Assembly: GCF_003945595.2 (NCBI RefSeq)
Contig: NW_024104365.1
Coordinates: forward strand, 5,179,049-5,243,048
Direction of reading: 5' to 3'
DNA: 64,000 bases
From: Pipra filicauda
Lineage: Eukaryota > Chordata > Aves > Passeriformes > Pipridae
Shown here: positions 13,313 through 26,050 of the stretch, piece by piece
Layout of the letters: every line of letters begins with the position of its first letter
Numbering within the stretch: the first letter of the stretch is position 1
Notes under the pieces: generated by a model
What the model was told of the DNA's origin: nothing
What the model saw: the letters and a program-made list of their open reading frames with translations, nothing else
The model's database searches: none
Made by a program: the position numbers and the translations under genes

Positions 13313-14654
13313 AAACTTAGTGTGAAGGACCAGTGCTAAGCCGTGGTGTTAAGAAACTGAAAAAATATAAGCACACTTTTTTCTGCACCGTGCCACAGTT
13401 TCCAGCATACTCTCATTTCCTCCGCTTGCATTGTGTCGTGTATGTTATAACAGATGAGTTTGTAGGTTATGATGGTGTGACTAACAGAAAACAACTAAGA
13501 TGCACCTTATGATGCCAGCCAAAAATTCTCCATTCTAACAGTGTGAACATAACCATAATGTCCTTCTGTGGTGACTTTTTAGAGGCTAAAATACAGTAGA
13601 AACTCCTCTGTTTGGGAAAAGTAGCCCTTCAGTCTGATGTAAAGTGCTGAAGTTGGGATATGAGGTCATCTTCATTGAATAAATAATGTTGGTTTGCTTT
13701 TTTAAGCACTAGAAATTAACTCAATATCAATAACAAAAATGGTGTAAGAAGTTGCTTTATACTTTAAAAGCTTGTGTTTTTTTAAATGATATCTATGAAG
13801 TTCTGCATATGAACCAGCTAAAACGGAAGTTCTTTGGAAATACTTGACATTAAGATGAGAGTATGACACCAAACCAGACTGAATCACAAGACCTATTTTA
13901 ACTGCAAATGTCTCCATTCTGGGTTTATTGGAAATATGCAAATAGGTATCTCTTCCTCACTAGGCAAAACTGCTTGAAAATTTGTTAAAACTGAGTACAG
14001 CATTTTAAAGTTTTTTATACTTCCATCTAATAGCTTTATATTTGGAGTAGTGAATCAAGGGAGGGAGCGAGAGAAGGACATCCTGAGAGATGTGGAGATG
14101 ACAAGGTGGATTGCCAGTGCTCTCCTTCCATATGTTTATACTTGTGAAGAATTGCAGTCTCACATGATTGCTCTGAACAGGTGCTCAGTAAGTTTCTTGG
14201 CAACTATATGTAGAAGATACACTTCTCTTCTGCTAGTCCCACACACTTTTGTCTTGTTCCTTGACCAAGTGCTTTTTACTTTAGACTTTATTGTGAACTT
14301 TATATTGTCAGACTTCTACACTCCCTGCTCTGTGACCGCTGAAGTCCACATGTTTGGGTTATGCAGTGAGCTTCTGTCTAAGAGACAGGACAAGGAGGGG
14401 TCAAGACACCAGTCTGCTGTTGAGGAGCAGTAAGGAGAGAGAAGACAGCCCAGTGCAACTGGTGCATTGACTGTAAACCAGACATTCTACTCCAGTGACC
14501 TCAGTAAATCTCTGAAGGCAGGTAGGAGCTATTGTGTATATGAGTCTCACATGCGATACTAAGTGCCATTCTCCATTTTAGCAGTGCCCATAAACTTTTA
14601 ACCTTATAAAGCCTTTTTTTCTGATTAAGTGCTCTGGAATGAGCTGTTCTCCAC

Positions 14655-14955
14655 AACTACCTAAAAGGAGGTTGTAATGAGGTGGGGGTCAATCTCTTTC
14701 CCAGATAGGACAAGTGGAAGTGTCCTAAAGTTATGCCACAGGAGGTTTAGATTTAGTATTAGGAAAAAGTTATTCACCAAAAGGTTTGCCAAGCACTGGA
14801 GCAGGCTGTCCAGGACAGAAAGAGATTGAGTCACCATCCCTGAAGGTGTTTAAAAGTGGTGTAGATGAAGCACTTGGTGGACTTGGCAGTGCTGGGGTAA
14901 TGATCAGGCTTAATGATCCTAAAGGCCTTTTCTAACCTGAATGATTCTGTGACTA
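14655..14955 (+). mobile_element. CR1 LINE 3' fragment, sense orientation
   Basis: The sequence follows the CR1 3' end in the sense direction: 'aaaggaggttgtaatgaggt', then 'ggaggtttagatttagtatt', then 'agtcaccatccctgaaggtg', ending 'cttttctaacctgaatgatt' and ctgtgac. The 5' end is truncated at about 14655. No intact frame remains. Confidence 0.88.
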
Positions 14956-17361
14956 TCCATCTCTACTCAGAAAAATACGAGGACCTTTTACTGATGCATC
15001 TAATTGGTGCTTGCAGTACACCTTCCCTTCCGAGGCAAACAAGTTCCAAAGTACTGACACTAAAGACATGCTGCTGCTATCTCTTTGCTGTATCTTGAGT
15101 TGCTAAAAGAGTGATTGTGTTTGTGGTTAATATGTTCAGACACGTGTCAAGATTTGTCATACGTTCAGGGAGATGTAGATTTTCCTATCACCACTTGCTT
15201 TGTTTTTTTCTTGTGACTTTTTGAACTCGTTCAAGATTTAGGTTGCCTTGAAAACTTTAGACCTTAACAAAGGACTGTAGGTGATAAAAGCAGAGATCAG
15301 AATTTGGGAGGGACATTTGAAAGAAGTGAGGGAATGCTGATGTGATGTTAGACAAAGCATTCTGAGTGGCAGTTCTTTCCCTGCCTGGTTACACCTGTAC
15401 AATCAGGAATGCAGAATCTCTGGAACCAAAAATGGGGCCTGGCTCCATAGCCTACCTACAACTAACAAGGTAGAAGGAAGGAAGATAATTTGTAGGTCCT
15501 GGTGCTGCTTGTGCATTTTGCATCTAAGAAAGAATCAGATTAAGTGTATATGTGATATTTGCAACCTGGTTTAGTAATTCTTGCTCCCAAAAAATAATCT
15601 TTCTGGTCATTGTACAATCTAGGTTTTCTTGGGTGAGGAGCCTATCTACATAGCCCTCTCAGGACCAGGTGGTTAGATTCTGAGGGACCTTCCTGCTACA
15701 CCTCAAGTACTGCATACCAAAAGCAGATGAATTGCAGAAGTGATACGAATCTTCCTCCTCTTATTCTTTGGTGATTATAGTTGTATCCTAGTTTCCAGTT
15801 GATGTGCGAGAGTTTCAGTCATGAGCTTACAGCCATCTGGAACAGTTTCACTAGAGCTGAGGAAAGAATTTCTGAGGTCATGAAGAAGCTTCTGTTCCAG
15901 CGTCCTATCATTCCTGGAGTCCAGTTAGGACCTTCCTTTGCCTATATGTTATAGGCAACCTTCCTTCTGATGTGATTATGGCCTTACTCTTATCCCATCA
16001 CGTTTATCTCATTTCTCATAACACAAAAAGATTGAAGGGGTTAAGGGTAGTTTAAAACTCTTATTTCTCACTTTAGAATGTTTGAGGTTTCATTTTATGA
16101 CTGCTCTCAGGGTTGGATGTAAGCAGAATAAAATAAAAATCAGTGTTTCCCAAACCAGAATGTGTTTTTGCTAAAAGTCTCATCATCTCCTGGGATGATT
16201 AATGATAACCTTGTAAATAATCTGAAAAATATCTTCCCTTCCAAACTTTGTTGCATTTTCCTATGCTGTTTCCCTTTATATATGAAGCAGTGCATTTAGT
16301 ATGTTTATACAAATGTCTGTCAGTGAGATACAATAAATAGCCCCGAATAAATAAATACTCCAGATGTGGAGTTTCTACATTGCTTCTAGCATAATTGCAT
16401 TTTTGGGGTATGTTTACAGATTTTTTTTTGAGGTTCATATCTCTTCCTGTTCATTTCACTCTGCTGTCACAGCATAATTCTTGTGGCATGACAGACAATA
16501 ACTTGTCACAAATACTGAAATGTGGCATAAACCGCTATGGGCTCAAGTGCTAGGGCTTCGTAAGAGGATTCAGATTAATGGTGGAGTGATGACTGTAGAT
16601 CATTTATGGGGCACGTGGATTTCTCTTGCTCCTGCTGAATCTGAAGTAAAATCAAGCCCCAAGGCAAGCACAAAACAGAGAATGGGTATTTTTCTTATAG
16701 GTGGAAGAAGGGCCTCACAAAAACTGGCTTTTTCAATATCACAGTTTTTAATGAATTGGTTTCTAAACCTGTTGTTTTTTTTCTCCTAGAAGGTAGTAGA
16801 GCTTTTTTTGGAATAAGTCTGTGAATACTCTTAGATTTAACTTCAAATCCACTGATTTGCTTTAATTTTTATTAGAAGGAAAGACTTGGATGCTGGGAAC
16901 AAAAGCGTTAAGGGAGGTTGTTTTTTTTGAAGGAGTGTTTACAGCATTTCAGTATCCTCAAAAGCAGCCTTAATCTTCTCAGGTCAACATGCAGCATACC
17001 CTGACCAATTCCTTTACTAGAAATGAAACTTTTATTTGAATTTTTGAGCAGTTTGAGAAAGGGTCACTTGGTTTGGGCTTAAATTCTGAAACAAACAAAA
17101 GAACGCCAAGCAACTTTATGAGTCACAGGCAATGCACTACATGGATTAAAAAAACTAATAGTCTGCAGGGGGAAGTTGGAGGTGAAGAAATCCCCTGTTT
17201 GTTCTCTGATTCTTGACTGAGAACTCTGGGTAAATACAGTAAAAAGGGCTTTAAAAAACAGAAAGACCAACTGTTACCTGCAGACAAATACGATAGTAAA
17301 TTTGGTGTATTTAAGTTTTTTAGTACTGAGGGTTTTTTTAACATTTCATTTTTGGTTTTAG

Positions 17362-17607
17362 ATTTCTGGGATTTGCTACAATAGCAGTATATTAAAAGTT
17401 CATCGAATTCTTTGTGTACCCAGATGGGTAGCAAAGATATTTTCTTGGACTCTTGAACCAGTCTTCTCATCTGCGGAACCAACAAATGAAGTTCGAGTGG
17501 GAATGGGAGCAACAGTTGACATCCAGAGGCAGCAGAGAATGGAGTTACTGGATCGTCAAATCATGATGTCTCAGGTTGCCCAAATGAGGCGGCAAAGACA
17601 GCAGCAG
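17362..17607 (+). CDS. UBAC2: UBAC2 internal exon, end of membrane domain and linker (about residues 188-269)
   Basis: This exon of exactly 82 codons starts ISGICYNSSILKVHRILCVP and ends in the glutamine-rich MRRQRQQQ. It contains the highly conserved block TLEPVFSSAEPT, followed by GMGATVDIQRQQRMELLDRQ, which is almost identical to mammalian UBAC2. It finishes the rhomboid-like domain and enters the cytosolic linker toward the UBA domain. The acceptor is tttggttttag and the donor is CAG|gtattg; both ends are phase 0. A longer minus-strand open frame over the same bases is a shadow. Confidence 0.97.
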
Positions 17608-18583
17608 GTATTGCTATACATTTTTTAAGGGTTATATTGTTATGAGAAAGATACAGTTTTGGCTCATATATCTTGTGTGGTTCCTGTTTCTTACAAATAA
17701 TGTTTTTTTTTTATTTTTCTCCATCAGTCTTTCATATACTGTTGTACTGCTAATAGCCATTTAAGTGATTTATGTAGCTTTATGTGTTAAAATTGCTTCA
17801 CAAGATAGAAGCAGAATGTCAGACAATCCTGTAGGGATATCAGTACTCCTGGTATTCTTTCAACTGAAATGAGGCTGAAAGGTAGAGTGATTGCCTCTTG
17901 GTAGTCTTTAATAAGGGCCACTGCATAAATTTGGGAAGTCAAAATACTTCTGACTCTCCTGAGTATCTGTATTGTTAGCATCCTTTTCAGAGAGGTTGAA
18001 AATTGTCATTGGAACTCCTCTGTTTGTAGATATACAGGTTATTTCTTTCAAGAAGGGGCAGAAATTAAATTCTCTACCTTTCTTACAGAGGTAAACCACA
18101 AGGGACTTTCTGTTTGCCATGTTTAATGCTCTTGGTTTATTTCCTTATCAAACACATAGCAGAGCCTTTTTATTTTCTCTGTTGTAGACAAACCAACAAA
18201 TGCAGACATTCTCAGACTTTGCATTGTAGGGTATTGAAACGAGAGAAGGTGTCTCAATTCACTTTTTCCTGTATCTTAGATGTATGTGTTACTAGCAGAC
18301 AACATGGGCCTTGCATTGCTCTATGTGAACATATATTTACTTGCAGCCTAGCAATTTGAGGTCTTTACTGAGTTTCCTTTGCCTGAAACACAGCTCTGTA
18401 CTGATATGCAAGTTCTTGTTGTGTTCCAGATAGCGTCGTGCAAGTAGGTATAGCCATGGTACCCTTAATGCATTGCCAGAATTAGAGGCATGATGACATA
18501 AAGCTTTGGCCAACAGCTAGAGTATGAATATTTGTTTCTAGTCTCTGATAATATCATTCTATTTTCCTTGTTTTCCATTTCAG

Positions 18584-18604
18584 TATGATGAAATTGTTCC
18601 TCAG
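18584..18604 (+). other. Candidate in-frame 21-nt cassette microexon in UBAC2
   Basis: A strong pyrimidine tract and acceptor (ttttccatttcag) is followed by exactly seven codons reading YDEIVPQ and then CAG|gtagaa, a usable donor. The length is a multiple of three and the phase is 0, so inclusion between the exon ending RQRQQQ and the one starting GGMINW would add seven residues to the linker. If the donor were ignored, the frame would continue VESS and stop, giving a protein without the UBA domain. No such exon is known to me in mammalian UBAC2. Splice-like motifs occur often by chance in long introns, so this is inference. Confidence 0.2.
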
Positions 18605-20877
18605 GTAGAAAGTTCCTGATCTACTTTTCCCGTAAGAAAATTAATCAGTTTTAGCATAAGATTGGAACTAGAAATTACTCAATTCTTGAATGTTGACCTT
18701 GTAATAGGAAATGAATTGGAAGTGTGTGTTGGGCTACAAGCAGCTGGGAGGAGTGCAGCCAGGTTTTTTCAGACAGGAGAAAGAAGCCGTTTCCATTTAC
18801 GAAGGACAGTCTTTCTAATATATCTTTAATTGCAAAAAGTGGCAAATAAGTTCAGAACAGTAAATTATAAAAGAACAGTTGATAACATTTTTTTCTCATC
18901 TTGTCCTTTCCTCAGGCAATGAACAATGAAAGTGGAGAAACGTCTTTTCATGTTTGACTTCAAATAGAATTCTTTAAAAAGGTGGAGGGTTTGAGTAAAA
19001 TGAAGGAAGGCTGTTTGAACATTAGTATGATGCTTCCCTTTACAAGTTACCTTCATGTTTAGCCTTTAACTTGAGCGCAGCATTTAGTTAACTGATAATT
19101 TAGTTAACTGCTAATCTTTGAAACCAGCCATCAGAAGACAATGGGATTAATGTATGAATGTTTCAGAGAGGCTCTTCAGAAAAGTGTGTCATAAAAGCTT
19201 TTGACCAGCCAGGTTTTTTTTAATGACTCACTCACAGAATTTACTGGCCATCAACTAAATTACAAAAAGCATCGTTCACAAATGTTGAGGTGTAGTGGTA
19301 AAAATGGAAAGCAGGCTAATTTCAATCTCAAAATAATATTTGAAAAATTGACAATAATTTCCTGGATTGCTATACTTGGGCAATTCTTTTACCTTCAGAG
19401 GTTTTGGAAATGTGTAATTTGAAGACAGTGGAGTGGAACAGATCACGTTACAGATGGAATTTAGATGATAATTTTTCCTGTGAGAGCGAAGCTGATAAAG
19501 AATGCAGATCAGTTTTAAGCAGCTTTTTTATGAAATTGAAAATAATAAAAGCTGTGAAGTACATATCAGTCATTAGAAATGGCTTTGAACTATATTCTAG
19601 GAGAACGTTGTGTGAATTTCTGAAGTCACAGTATGTTGTCTGTAGGTAGTGTGCCATAGGTGAGACAAAGTAGCATTTTCTCTCATGCTTTCCATTTGGT
19701 TTGGTGAGGGAAGTGAACTTCCAGTTTCCTCTGCATGCCATAGTGCAACAATTTTGTCTAGCTCCCCCTTGAGAAGGTGCTCTGCTCATTCTTCCTACTC
19801 ATTTACTCTTTGGTTCATCTGTTTGAGAAAAGAGGCAGTGCAGTTTCCCAGAATGTTGGTAGTATTATGGAAGGAGAAGATTGGTGGTTTTAACAGTGCT
19901 CTATAGTCTATGCAATGTCAGCATTCTCTGTTCCAGCCATAAGGAGGCCCCTCTTTTGAATAGATACCTTTTGTAGAAAGCTTATTCTTCAAGTCTTTGC
20001 AAGAAATTCTGAAGAATGTGACAAGACAAGCCAACATAAAAAAAGTTTAATTAAAAAAACAAAAATTAGAACAGGGAAAGAAACTGGGTGACTGGGTGAA
20101 AAGCGTTTCTTATAAGTTGTTTATACTGTACTTCCAAGATACTGAAGATACTGGGATGTAAATAATTTTTTCCCCCCTGCTGTTCACAGAGCCCTTTTAT
20201 CCAAAGCAGAATTCACTTTGGATACTTTCTACAAAATAGGAAAAGCAAAGAACAAGCACCCCAGAATTTCTTTGCCAACAGCTCTTTTGAGCTTTACGTT
20301 TCCCAGTCTTTCTCTAGCTGAAATGTTGTGGTCTGGAGGACCCTGAAGCATGGAGCTGTGTATGTGAGTGCTGGGTTGTCAAAACACCCGTTACTTTGAC
20401 AAGTAGATTGAATATGTGGTAGAATTTGAACCAACTTCATTACTTGATGTATCTCATTTTAATTCTTAAATATTCAGTGGTACTGTGTCTGAATATGTTG
20501 TTAGAAACTGTTTCGTTGCTGGTTTCTCAGGGGAGTGTGGTTACATGGTGACTGATTTTTTTTTTCTTGGTCTCTAGTTGCTGTGGATACAACCCTTAAA
20601 CAGATGGTAGTGTGCATCTTGAAAACTTTTTGTTCTTTATTTTCTCCTGTGGATATTGCTGAGAAATTACGATCTTGTCACAAATGGAGAGCTACTGAAA
20701 TTCACCTCTATGCACCTATAGAGGCAGTAGAATAAAATGTGTGCCATATGTATTAATTCCCTCAAAAAATACCATCTTGCTATTTTGTTAATGCTTTTAA
20801 AACTTCAGTTTCTTAGTTCTTTTCCTTCATGCTCTTTGCCTATCCTATGTTGTAATTTAAATAGTTTATCGTATTTT

Positions 20878-21010
20878 AATTTTTCCCCATTATCTGATCT
20901 CTTTTTCCCCTTCATATCGCTTTCACATTTTCATTCCCTACTGTCCCATTTTCCTCCCACATTTTCATCATCTCTTCACCTTCGTCTCCATTGTTTCCCA
21001 TATTTGGTGT
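20878..21010 (+). repeat. Pyrimidine-rich low-complexity tract
   Basis: The plus strand is strongly enriched in C and T (for example tctctttttccccttcat and cccattttcctcccacattt). This creates an open frame with no protein-family character. It is probably low-complexity intronic DNA. Confidence 0.55.
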
Positions 21011-22046
21011 TTGCTCCTATACAAAGTCCTTGGGAAGTTCTCTCCCATCGTGTCACACCACCAGTAATCATTTACTATTTTATCCATTTCACACTGTAAT
21101 ATTGATAAAAATCTTGGTCTTCAGTCCTGATGTTTCTACTTCTTGATCTCTTTCATTTCCCAGCATTTTTCGAAAGTTTATCTTTCTGTAACCTAACCCA
21201 GATAAAAGACATGGTGGGAAAAGGGAAGCAAGTGCTGCATCTGTGCACCAGTGTGGGTAGCAGGGAGTCAGCCTGACTTTCACTTCCCATTGAGAAATAT
21301 GGAGGGAGGCTGGCAGATAACCAAACTGGGAATAGATAAGGGAGGATTCTGTGCCTAGTTGTTATTGACAACACTGTTGTCACTAAAGACATATATGTGG
21401 AAGGTGGTGGAAAGTTGCAGAAAGATGGTCAGTGCCTTCTGTTGACAGTACAGCTTCTTTGAGCGCTTATCCTTGTGCCCATTTGGGAGGGGTGGTGTAT
21501 GAACCTCAGTCCCTTCATCTTGAAAAAATGTTTTTTGTATCCACAGAGCATTTATTCCTTTATTCATGCTGAGCGTGTTAGGACACGGTATTGCCTACAT
21601 CTTGGCTTCTCTTAAGTGTTTTGGATGAGAGAAGAACTTTACCAGGTTGCTCCAGACTGTATGATAAGCCTACAGCCACACATGAAAATCTTCATTTTAC
21701 TACCTCTCTTTCTACCCTGTCTTCCACTTTAAGCTTATGTTGTTCTTCTCTTCTAGCTGCCATTAATTTTCAGTGAGACCAGACTCTCCTTTGATTCATA
21801 TCACATGGCATCTCTGTATGAGATTCTACTGCTTGCAAAGACCAGACTTCTGTAACAAAGGGACTTCCTCTAATTGTTCATTCATTAGATGTCTTTCTCC
21901 TGGGACACGGGAGAGATGCTCTGTGGGTAGGCAAACTGAGTGTCTTATAGGGAGTCTCATATCCTGAGAAATTTGCAAGTTTTGTATTTGGTCAACTAAA
22001 GACTGTGAGGCTAGATTGTCAGTTTACCTTCTGGTTATATCTAAGC

Positions 22047-22076
22047 AATAAACTCCTGACCTTGGGAAAAAAAAAA
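22047..22076 (+). other. AATAAA plus oligo(A): retroposed-mRNA-like 3' end
   Basis: A perfect AATAAA (22047-22052) is followed 15 bases later by ten A residues (22067-22076). This spacing is typical of the 3' end of a retroposed polyadenylated RNA copied into DNA. I could not recognise the sequence upstream as any gene, so the parent, if any, is unknown. It could equally be chance in AT-rich DNA or an intronic polyadenylation signal. Confidence 0.3.
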
Positions 22077-23388
22077 TAGATTAACGGAGCAAAGATTTTC
22101 CTGGCACAAGAATTCTTTCTCAGGAATATTATCCTCATTCATGATGGTAGGAAAAAATCCCTCAGTCAATATACTCCCAGACAGTCCAATTCTGTTTTCT
22201 CAAAGAAGTGTAAGAACCAGACCCAAGCATATTCCTTGGCTCTCCTACTGGCACTGAGATGGCACTTTAGTGAAGTCTTCTTGAGTAACTTCACAAGTCT
22301 GAGTACTAACAAGTCCTTCAAACAGATATTTTGAACCATGAAGACCTTCTGCAACATTTATACACTGCTAGGTCCATAAAAACCCTTCCTCTCACAGACA
22401 GGACTTTGGATGGAAACAGCTTGTTCGTTTTGTTCCACAAATGTGTGTGTCATTGTCAGGAAGGAGACTACCTGACTGCTTTACCTGAATAAATGGATGA
22501 GACTTTCAGCCAAGTGTCACACAAAGTTTTTTTCTCTAATTAGGTTTCCATTCCAACCAGTCTGTGTTACCTGAGGCTTTTTTGGGATTTTGTGACATAA
22601 TGGAATAGAAACTGTCTTTAGCAACCCTTCCATAGACTCGAAAGACAATGGTATGTAGGGTACCAACAGGATAAAAAAAGTTCTTTGTGCTGTACACTCC
22701 TGAGATGTGTGTGTATAAGATTTGTCATTGTATTTTTAAAGAATTTAATTGACCGATGAGTGATTTGGGGGTTTGTTTCAGCCCATGAACGAAGTGTATG
22801 CTGCAGCAGTAATAATTGTGGCTAAATTTAGATCCAGTATTCCATCATTCTCCCCTTCCTCTACATGCCAGTTTACATGTGTGGACATACTCCAAGCCTT
22901 TTTTGAAATAACAGACACCTTCCCTTTTTGTAGAGAAAACAGTATCTTTTTTTTCAGATCTGTGTCTTTAACTCGTCCTTTGCTTTTTTGCACTCTTCTG
23001 GCATTTTCCAATCTTGATTATTCTCTCTAATTGTTTAACAATGTTTTCTTTGTGTTGAAAATAAACTTGGATTTATTTCGAGAGGTTTTTGGGTGTAAAA
23101 ACTGCATATACCGCTGATGTTGGCATGTCTGAATTTTGGTTTTTTTACTGTTGTATTTCAATAATGTATTTGCAGCAACTGATAACCCACTGCTATTTAG
23201 ACATTTCCGTTTTACTTTTCTGAATAACTTTTTTCATGGATTCTAGCTGTGAAATTAAAAATGTTGAATTTCCAGGGTGCCGACACAGGTAATGAATAGT
23301 CTATGATTATTTCCTCTACAAACTACCACCGAAACTTCAGGTTTCTGGTTTTTTTATGGAAGTTGGCAATTCCACAACCTGACAGACA

Positions 23389-23404
23389 CTAGTAGTACTA
23401 CTAG
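23389..23404. repeat. Perfect 16-bp palindrome
   Basis: ctagtagtactactag equals its own reverse complement. It is isolated in the intron and no function is assigned. Confidence 0.9.
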
Positions 23405-24139
23405 AGTAAGCTGAATGTCTCATTAACAGCCACCTGTCACAATCACAAGGCTAACTTTCTCTAATTCCTACTCCTCAATAGCACCCCGCTCACACATGAA
23501 CAATCCTTTTTTTCTTGGACTGGAATTATGGAATTTTCTTTCAGTCTGACTGAGCTATAGCCTTTCAATTTGTTTAGTATTTGTAATCGGTTTCCCTAGA
23601 GAAGCAGTGGTTGGGCAACTTCCTAAAGCAAAACACTGTTTTATTTCAAAGCAAATAATTTTTTTTGAGAAATAGAGTATTTTTATTCTCCTGTGTGATT
23701 GATCTACATTCTCTTCCTCTGGCAATTTAATTTGCAGCAGTTTCTTATAAAAAAATTCATGGGGTACAAATCCCCAGGCATTTCCAGAGTATTTAATTCA
23801 CTGTTGTCTGGTCAAGTCTAGCTTAAAGAAGGCAAGTTTCTTTTCAGCTGTACCTGTCCCTTCATTTCCAGTGAATGTGGGATAAATAAAGCATCCATTT
23901 TGGGGAGTGGTTGGTTATTGGATTCCAGGCCTGCTTCTGTTTTCTTTCCAGTCTGCACTGAGAGAGTCTTGATGTGCCATTTCTTCTTAGTGCCGTTTTC
24001 CGTATTGTATAGTAAATAAGAAGTCTGTGGTTCAGATAGTAAGTGATCCGCCTTAGTATTCAGGTTTTCTGATTTGAACTCTGATATTAGCACATAACAA
24101 CTGCAAGCTGGGTTCACCCATTGTGTCTTAATGTGCTAC

Positions 24140-24505
24140 TGTTGTGGTTTTAGCCCAGACAGCAACTAAGCTCCCACAGCCGCTCACTCACCTCCGCACT
24201 GCCACCCTGGAGGAATGGGGAGGAGAATGAAAAGTAGGTTGAGATAAGAGCAGTTTAATAATTGAAACAAAGTAAAATATAATAATAATAAGTAATTATA
24301 GTGATAATAAAAAGAAAGAAAATAAACCAAAGAAGTGATGCGCAATACAATTGCTTACTACTCGCTGACAAATGCCAGACCCTGTTCCCAAATCCAGATC
24401 GACCCTCCTTTTGGGTAACTCCCACAGTTTATATCTGAGCATGATGTTCTATGGCGTGGAATATCCCTTTGGCCAGTTCAGCTCACCTGTCCCAGCTGTG
24501 CTCTT
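24140..24505. mobile_element. Solo endogenous-retrovirus LTR (partial)
   Basis: The segment begins tgttgtggttttagcccaga and contains 'gccgctcactcacctccgc', 'ttgagataagagcagtttaa' and 'gtggaatatccctttggcca', blocks I recognise from a widespread bird ERV LTR family. No gag, pol or env sequence adjoins it, so it is a solo or fragmentary LTR left after recombination. A TATA-like tttatatct lies near 24427. The right boundary is uncertain because the usual terminal part is missing or diverged. The strand is left open. Family naming needs a repeat library comparison. Confidence 0.6.
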
Positions 24506-25479
24506 AGCTTGTCAAATCAAAACAGTTTAGGAACTCTGAGTTCTCACTTTGGTTCCAGCCTCTACTTATTCCTTATTACTCTTTGAAAAGGTTTGTATAC
24601 AGGAGGTGAATGAAGGGTTATCTCTCTCATCGTCATGTATTAATAGCAGTTCACTGTCACCAGTCGACATCCAAAGAGCCATGCATTAATGTAGAACTGT
24701 CTCTATTTTGTGCAAAATGTTTAAAATGGAGCTAATGTTATTTCCTCAAGTACAGACCCCATGTTCATGCTGGTGGACCCACCTTCAGAGTTTTGAACAC
24801 TGGGCACAACCCCCTACACACACACCTGATTGTCTCACTCAGCAAGTGTTGAATGTCAAATGGAAGAACAGCTCCAAATCATGTCATTGCTTTAAAATTC
24901 AGCTGGTGGTTATGCTCAACTTATGGTTATGATCAGCTTCACTCACTTACAAAGATTAATGCATGATAATGTGAACTTACTTTTCAATATATACCTGGGA
25001 TTTCTGTGGGGAAAAATGGACAAGCCCCACTGCTAATAGGACGACGTGGATGCATGTTTTCAACTGATGTAGCCATGACCATACCTGTGATGTCACAGCA
25101 CCAGCAAGAGCTCTGTTTGGATGAATAGCTGACACAAGCAAGGGAAGCTGGGAAGTTTGGAAAAGGAAGTGCTTTCTTTCTCTACTGTTTAGAGAAGCTC
25201 CAAATCCAAATATTATTGCAGAGAAGGTCTGAGAGTCCTGATCAACACTTCCCTAATGTAGGATGAATGAATAACATCAGTTCTCAAAAATGCCATCTTT
25301 CAATTTCTACTTGACATGAAATATCTCTCTTCTTGGCATAGTGATCCATCACATTCTGGCTGAATTACTGCATCACAGCAGGAATGAAAAGTGAATGTTA
25401 CTGTGATGCACAGTTCAATACAGAATAGGTGCTGACCCTTACGGTACTAGGTTAAACATGGAGTAGTCTGACTCTTCAG

Positions 25480-26050
25480 AGTTCTGAGCTATCCGCTAGT
25501 TTTTGGGGGTACCTACACAGCTCTTCACTTACTGCCAGCAGTTGCGTGTCCAAGCCAAATAGCAGCACTCCTTCCCGCCATGACAAGCAGCAGTCTACAA
25601 TTCCAAGCCCTTGGCACAATTATGCCAGGTAGCGTTCGCTACTCTTGAATGCCATAACATTCAGTCTGGAAGGCCTTCCTTGAATGCAGTAGAAGAGGCA
25701 GCCATTCCTTACCTCCAAGGAGCAGATGTGCCCTGCCCATTGGCATTTCTGGCTTCTGTTACTGTGAAGGTATCATGCCAGTGCTGAAATCCCTTCCATT
25801 ATCTCTCAGGCAGCTTCAGAGCCCAGATTGAGTTATTCCTTCCAGATTTCAAAGGAAATAGCTGATCAGGCTTCAGAAAAGACCACATGTGGATTTCTGA
25901 ACTTCTGTGACACATCAGCTCCTCAGGGACAGTTACAGGCATCAAAGCTCAGGATGCAGCAACTAAGAGTTGGAGACGGAGCCTCATGGCTAAAGAGCCT
26001 TGTCTGTAGGATAAATTTCCAGAGAAATTGGAATTCTTTCCATCATTAAG
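25480..26050. other. Intronic stretch of higher GC, unassigned
   Basis: This block has visibly higher GC than the surrounding AT-rich intron and includes a 73-codon plus-strand open frame (25828-26049) with no recognisable domain. It matches no repeat I can name. It may be a decayed repeat or a conserved noncoding element; the sequence alone does not decide. Confidence 0.3.

Larger units (their letters stand above)
6055..17361 (+). other. UBAC2 intron, 11.3 kb
   Basis: This long AT-rich intron contains two CR1 3' fragments (listed separately), a T run near 6382-6398, a short perfect palindrome at 8568-8590 and a G-rich patch at about 13260-13310. GPR18 and GPR183, which lie antisense in UBAC2 introns in mammals, were looked for on the minus strand and are not here. 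I see nothing else I can support. Confidence 0.7.

Noticed and set aside
17123..17512. 129-codon minus-strand open frame
   Set aside because: It overlaps the conserved plus-strand UBAC2 exon 17362-17607 and has no family signature.
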